In this document: in pieces, positions 63,633 through 64,000 of the stretch | Layout of the letters: every line of letters begins with the position of its first letter | Numbering within the stretch: position 1 is the first letter of the stretch | Translations under genes and position numbers: made by a program | The notes under the pieces: model-generated | Database searches by the model: none | What the model saw: only the letters and a program-made list of their open reading frames with translations | What the model was told of the DNA's origin: nothing | NCBI GenBank assembly: GCA_023475165.1 | Contig: JAMCWA010000003.1 | Span: 1-64,000 of the forward strand | Source: Bacillota bacterium | Lineage (GTDB): Bacteria; Bacillota; Sulfobacillia; JAMCWA01 | Length of the DNA stretch: 64,000 nucleotides | Reading direction: 5' to 3'

Positions 63633-63676
63633 CTGAAAAGTCCCGTAAGCTCTTGGCTGCGGGACTTTTCAGCCCT
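63633..63676 (+). terminator. Intrinsic terminator between acpP and fabF
   Basis: CTGAAAAGTCCCG / CGGGACTTTTCAG, a 13-bp perfect stem with a 14-nt loop. The T run is inside the stem (CTTTTC). On the opposite strand it would also be a hairpin. Confidence 0.7.
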
Positions 63677-63716
63677 TTGCTTAGATGAGATATGCCAAAT
63701 TCGGGAGAGGGTGACC

Positions 63717-64000
63717 TTGCAGAGAGTCGTCGTTACCGGGATGGTGATTTAAGGAAGAAGGGGGATCGGCGTAGGGGAATTTTGGGAATCCCTCCAGGCG
63801 GGTAGGTCAGGGGTAGCCAGGATCAGCAGTTTTGACCCTACGGGTTTTCCCAGTCAGATAGGCGCTGAAGTAAAGGGTTTTGACCCAAGCCGGTATATAG
63901 ATAAGAAAGAAGCCAAACGGATGGACCGCTTTACGCAACTGGCCGTGGCTGCCACCGCCGAAGCCCTGCAAATGGCCCATCTGGATACGAAAAAGATAGA
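63717..64000 (+). pseudogene. fabF: 3-oxoacyl-ACP synthase II (fabF), 5' part, interrupted by an in-frame stop
   Basis: The elongation condensing enzyme; only the first ~95 codons lie in the window. TTG 63717 after GGGAGAGGG opens MQRVVVTGM, then VI-stop-GRR, then GIGVGEFWESLQAGRSGVARI through FDPSRYIDKKEAKRMDRFTQ, all in one frame. FabF normally reads VTGMGVVSPLG here; the six codons after VTGM are replaced, without any change in length, by sequence identical to the end of fabG (23 nt, 63738-63760 equals 63279-63301), which brings a TAA at 63750-63752. The next standard in-frame start codon is ATG near 63919, which would remove about 67 residues. Either a genuine gene conversion that disables this copy or a sequencing/assembly artefact. 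Confidence 0.75.

Noticed and set aside
63633-63676. acpP-fabF hairpin as evidence that fabF is not co-transcribed
   Set aside because: The T run is part of the stem and no good promoter is seen for fabF, so partial read-through is as likely; no separate claim is made.

Overview
The window looks like part of the chromosome of a GC-rich, endospore-forming Gram-positive anaerobe of the Moorella / Desulfotomaculum / Thermacetogenium kind. This rests on three observations: the order of housekeeping genes is typical of clostridia; there are spore genes (spoVM, three alpha/beta-type SASP genes, and gpr with sigmaG-like promoters); and lysine/peptidoglycan synthesis uses LL-DAP aminotransferase (dapL) next to dapF. 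The species cannot be named from the sequence alone.

Layout. 1-2800: a beheaded GntR/HutC regulator (UTRA domain only) and rqcH on the minus strand. 3081-7052: a SERCA-type Ca2+ ATPase and two minus-strand hypothetical membrane or exported proteins. 7491-11693: a peptide-type ABC transporter (lipoprotein plus two permeases) with no ATPase genes. 12058-16199: dapF-dapL-yicC-remA-gmk-rpoZ. 16382-24799: coaBC-priA-def-fmt-yugP-rsmB. 24894-30685: rlmN-stp-prkC-rsgA-rpe. 30728-34781: FMN riboswitch-ribU, a small membrane protein, spoVM, rpmB (opposite strand), asp23-like, fakA. 34801-38794: recG and a tandem nitrilase fusion. 38964-51537: an aromatic amino acid supercluster, trpEGDCFBA-aroF-tyrA-aroA, under two T-box leaders that read Trp and Tyr codons. 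51625-53839: a spore cluster with two SASP genes on the plus strand and a third plus gpr on the minus strand. 54182-64000: rsmD-coaD-coiled-coil protein-ylbL-yceD-rpmF, then a type II fatty acid cluster fapR-plsX-fabH-degV/fakB-fabD-fabG-acpP-fabF, with fabF interrupted by an in-frame stop and cut by the window end.

The most unusual structure is a family of MITE-like repeats scattered through the window (about 18 copies or fragments). The ends are imperfect inverted repeats (GAGACCGCTGAAAAAC type, mirrored as TTTTTCAGCGGTCTC). Several copies are flanked by CTAG-like 5-bp direct repeats, and the interiors are assembled from interchangeable modules, so length runs from 24 bp to about 380 bp. 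Copies sit at the 3' ends of genes and often supply the stop codon; one supplies the ribosome binding site of plsX; one lies in frame inside priA and adds about 100 residues. No transposase is visible here. Other points: a 23-nt tract from the end of fabG reappears at the start of fabF and brings a stop codon; an intrinsic terminator lies between the apparent sigmaG promoter of gpr and its start codon; the trp leader has two T-box antiterminator/terminator units behind one specifier stem; and catalytic cysteines are replaced in DapF, in the CoaC half of CoaBC, and in the second nitrilase domain.
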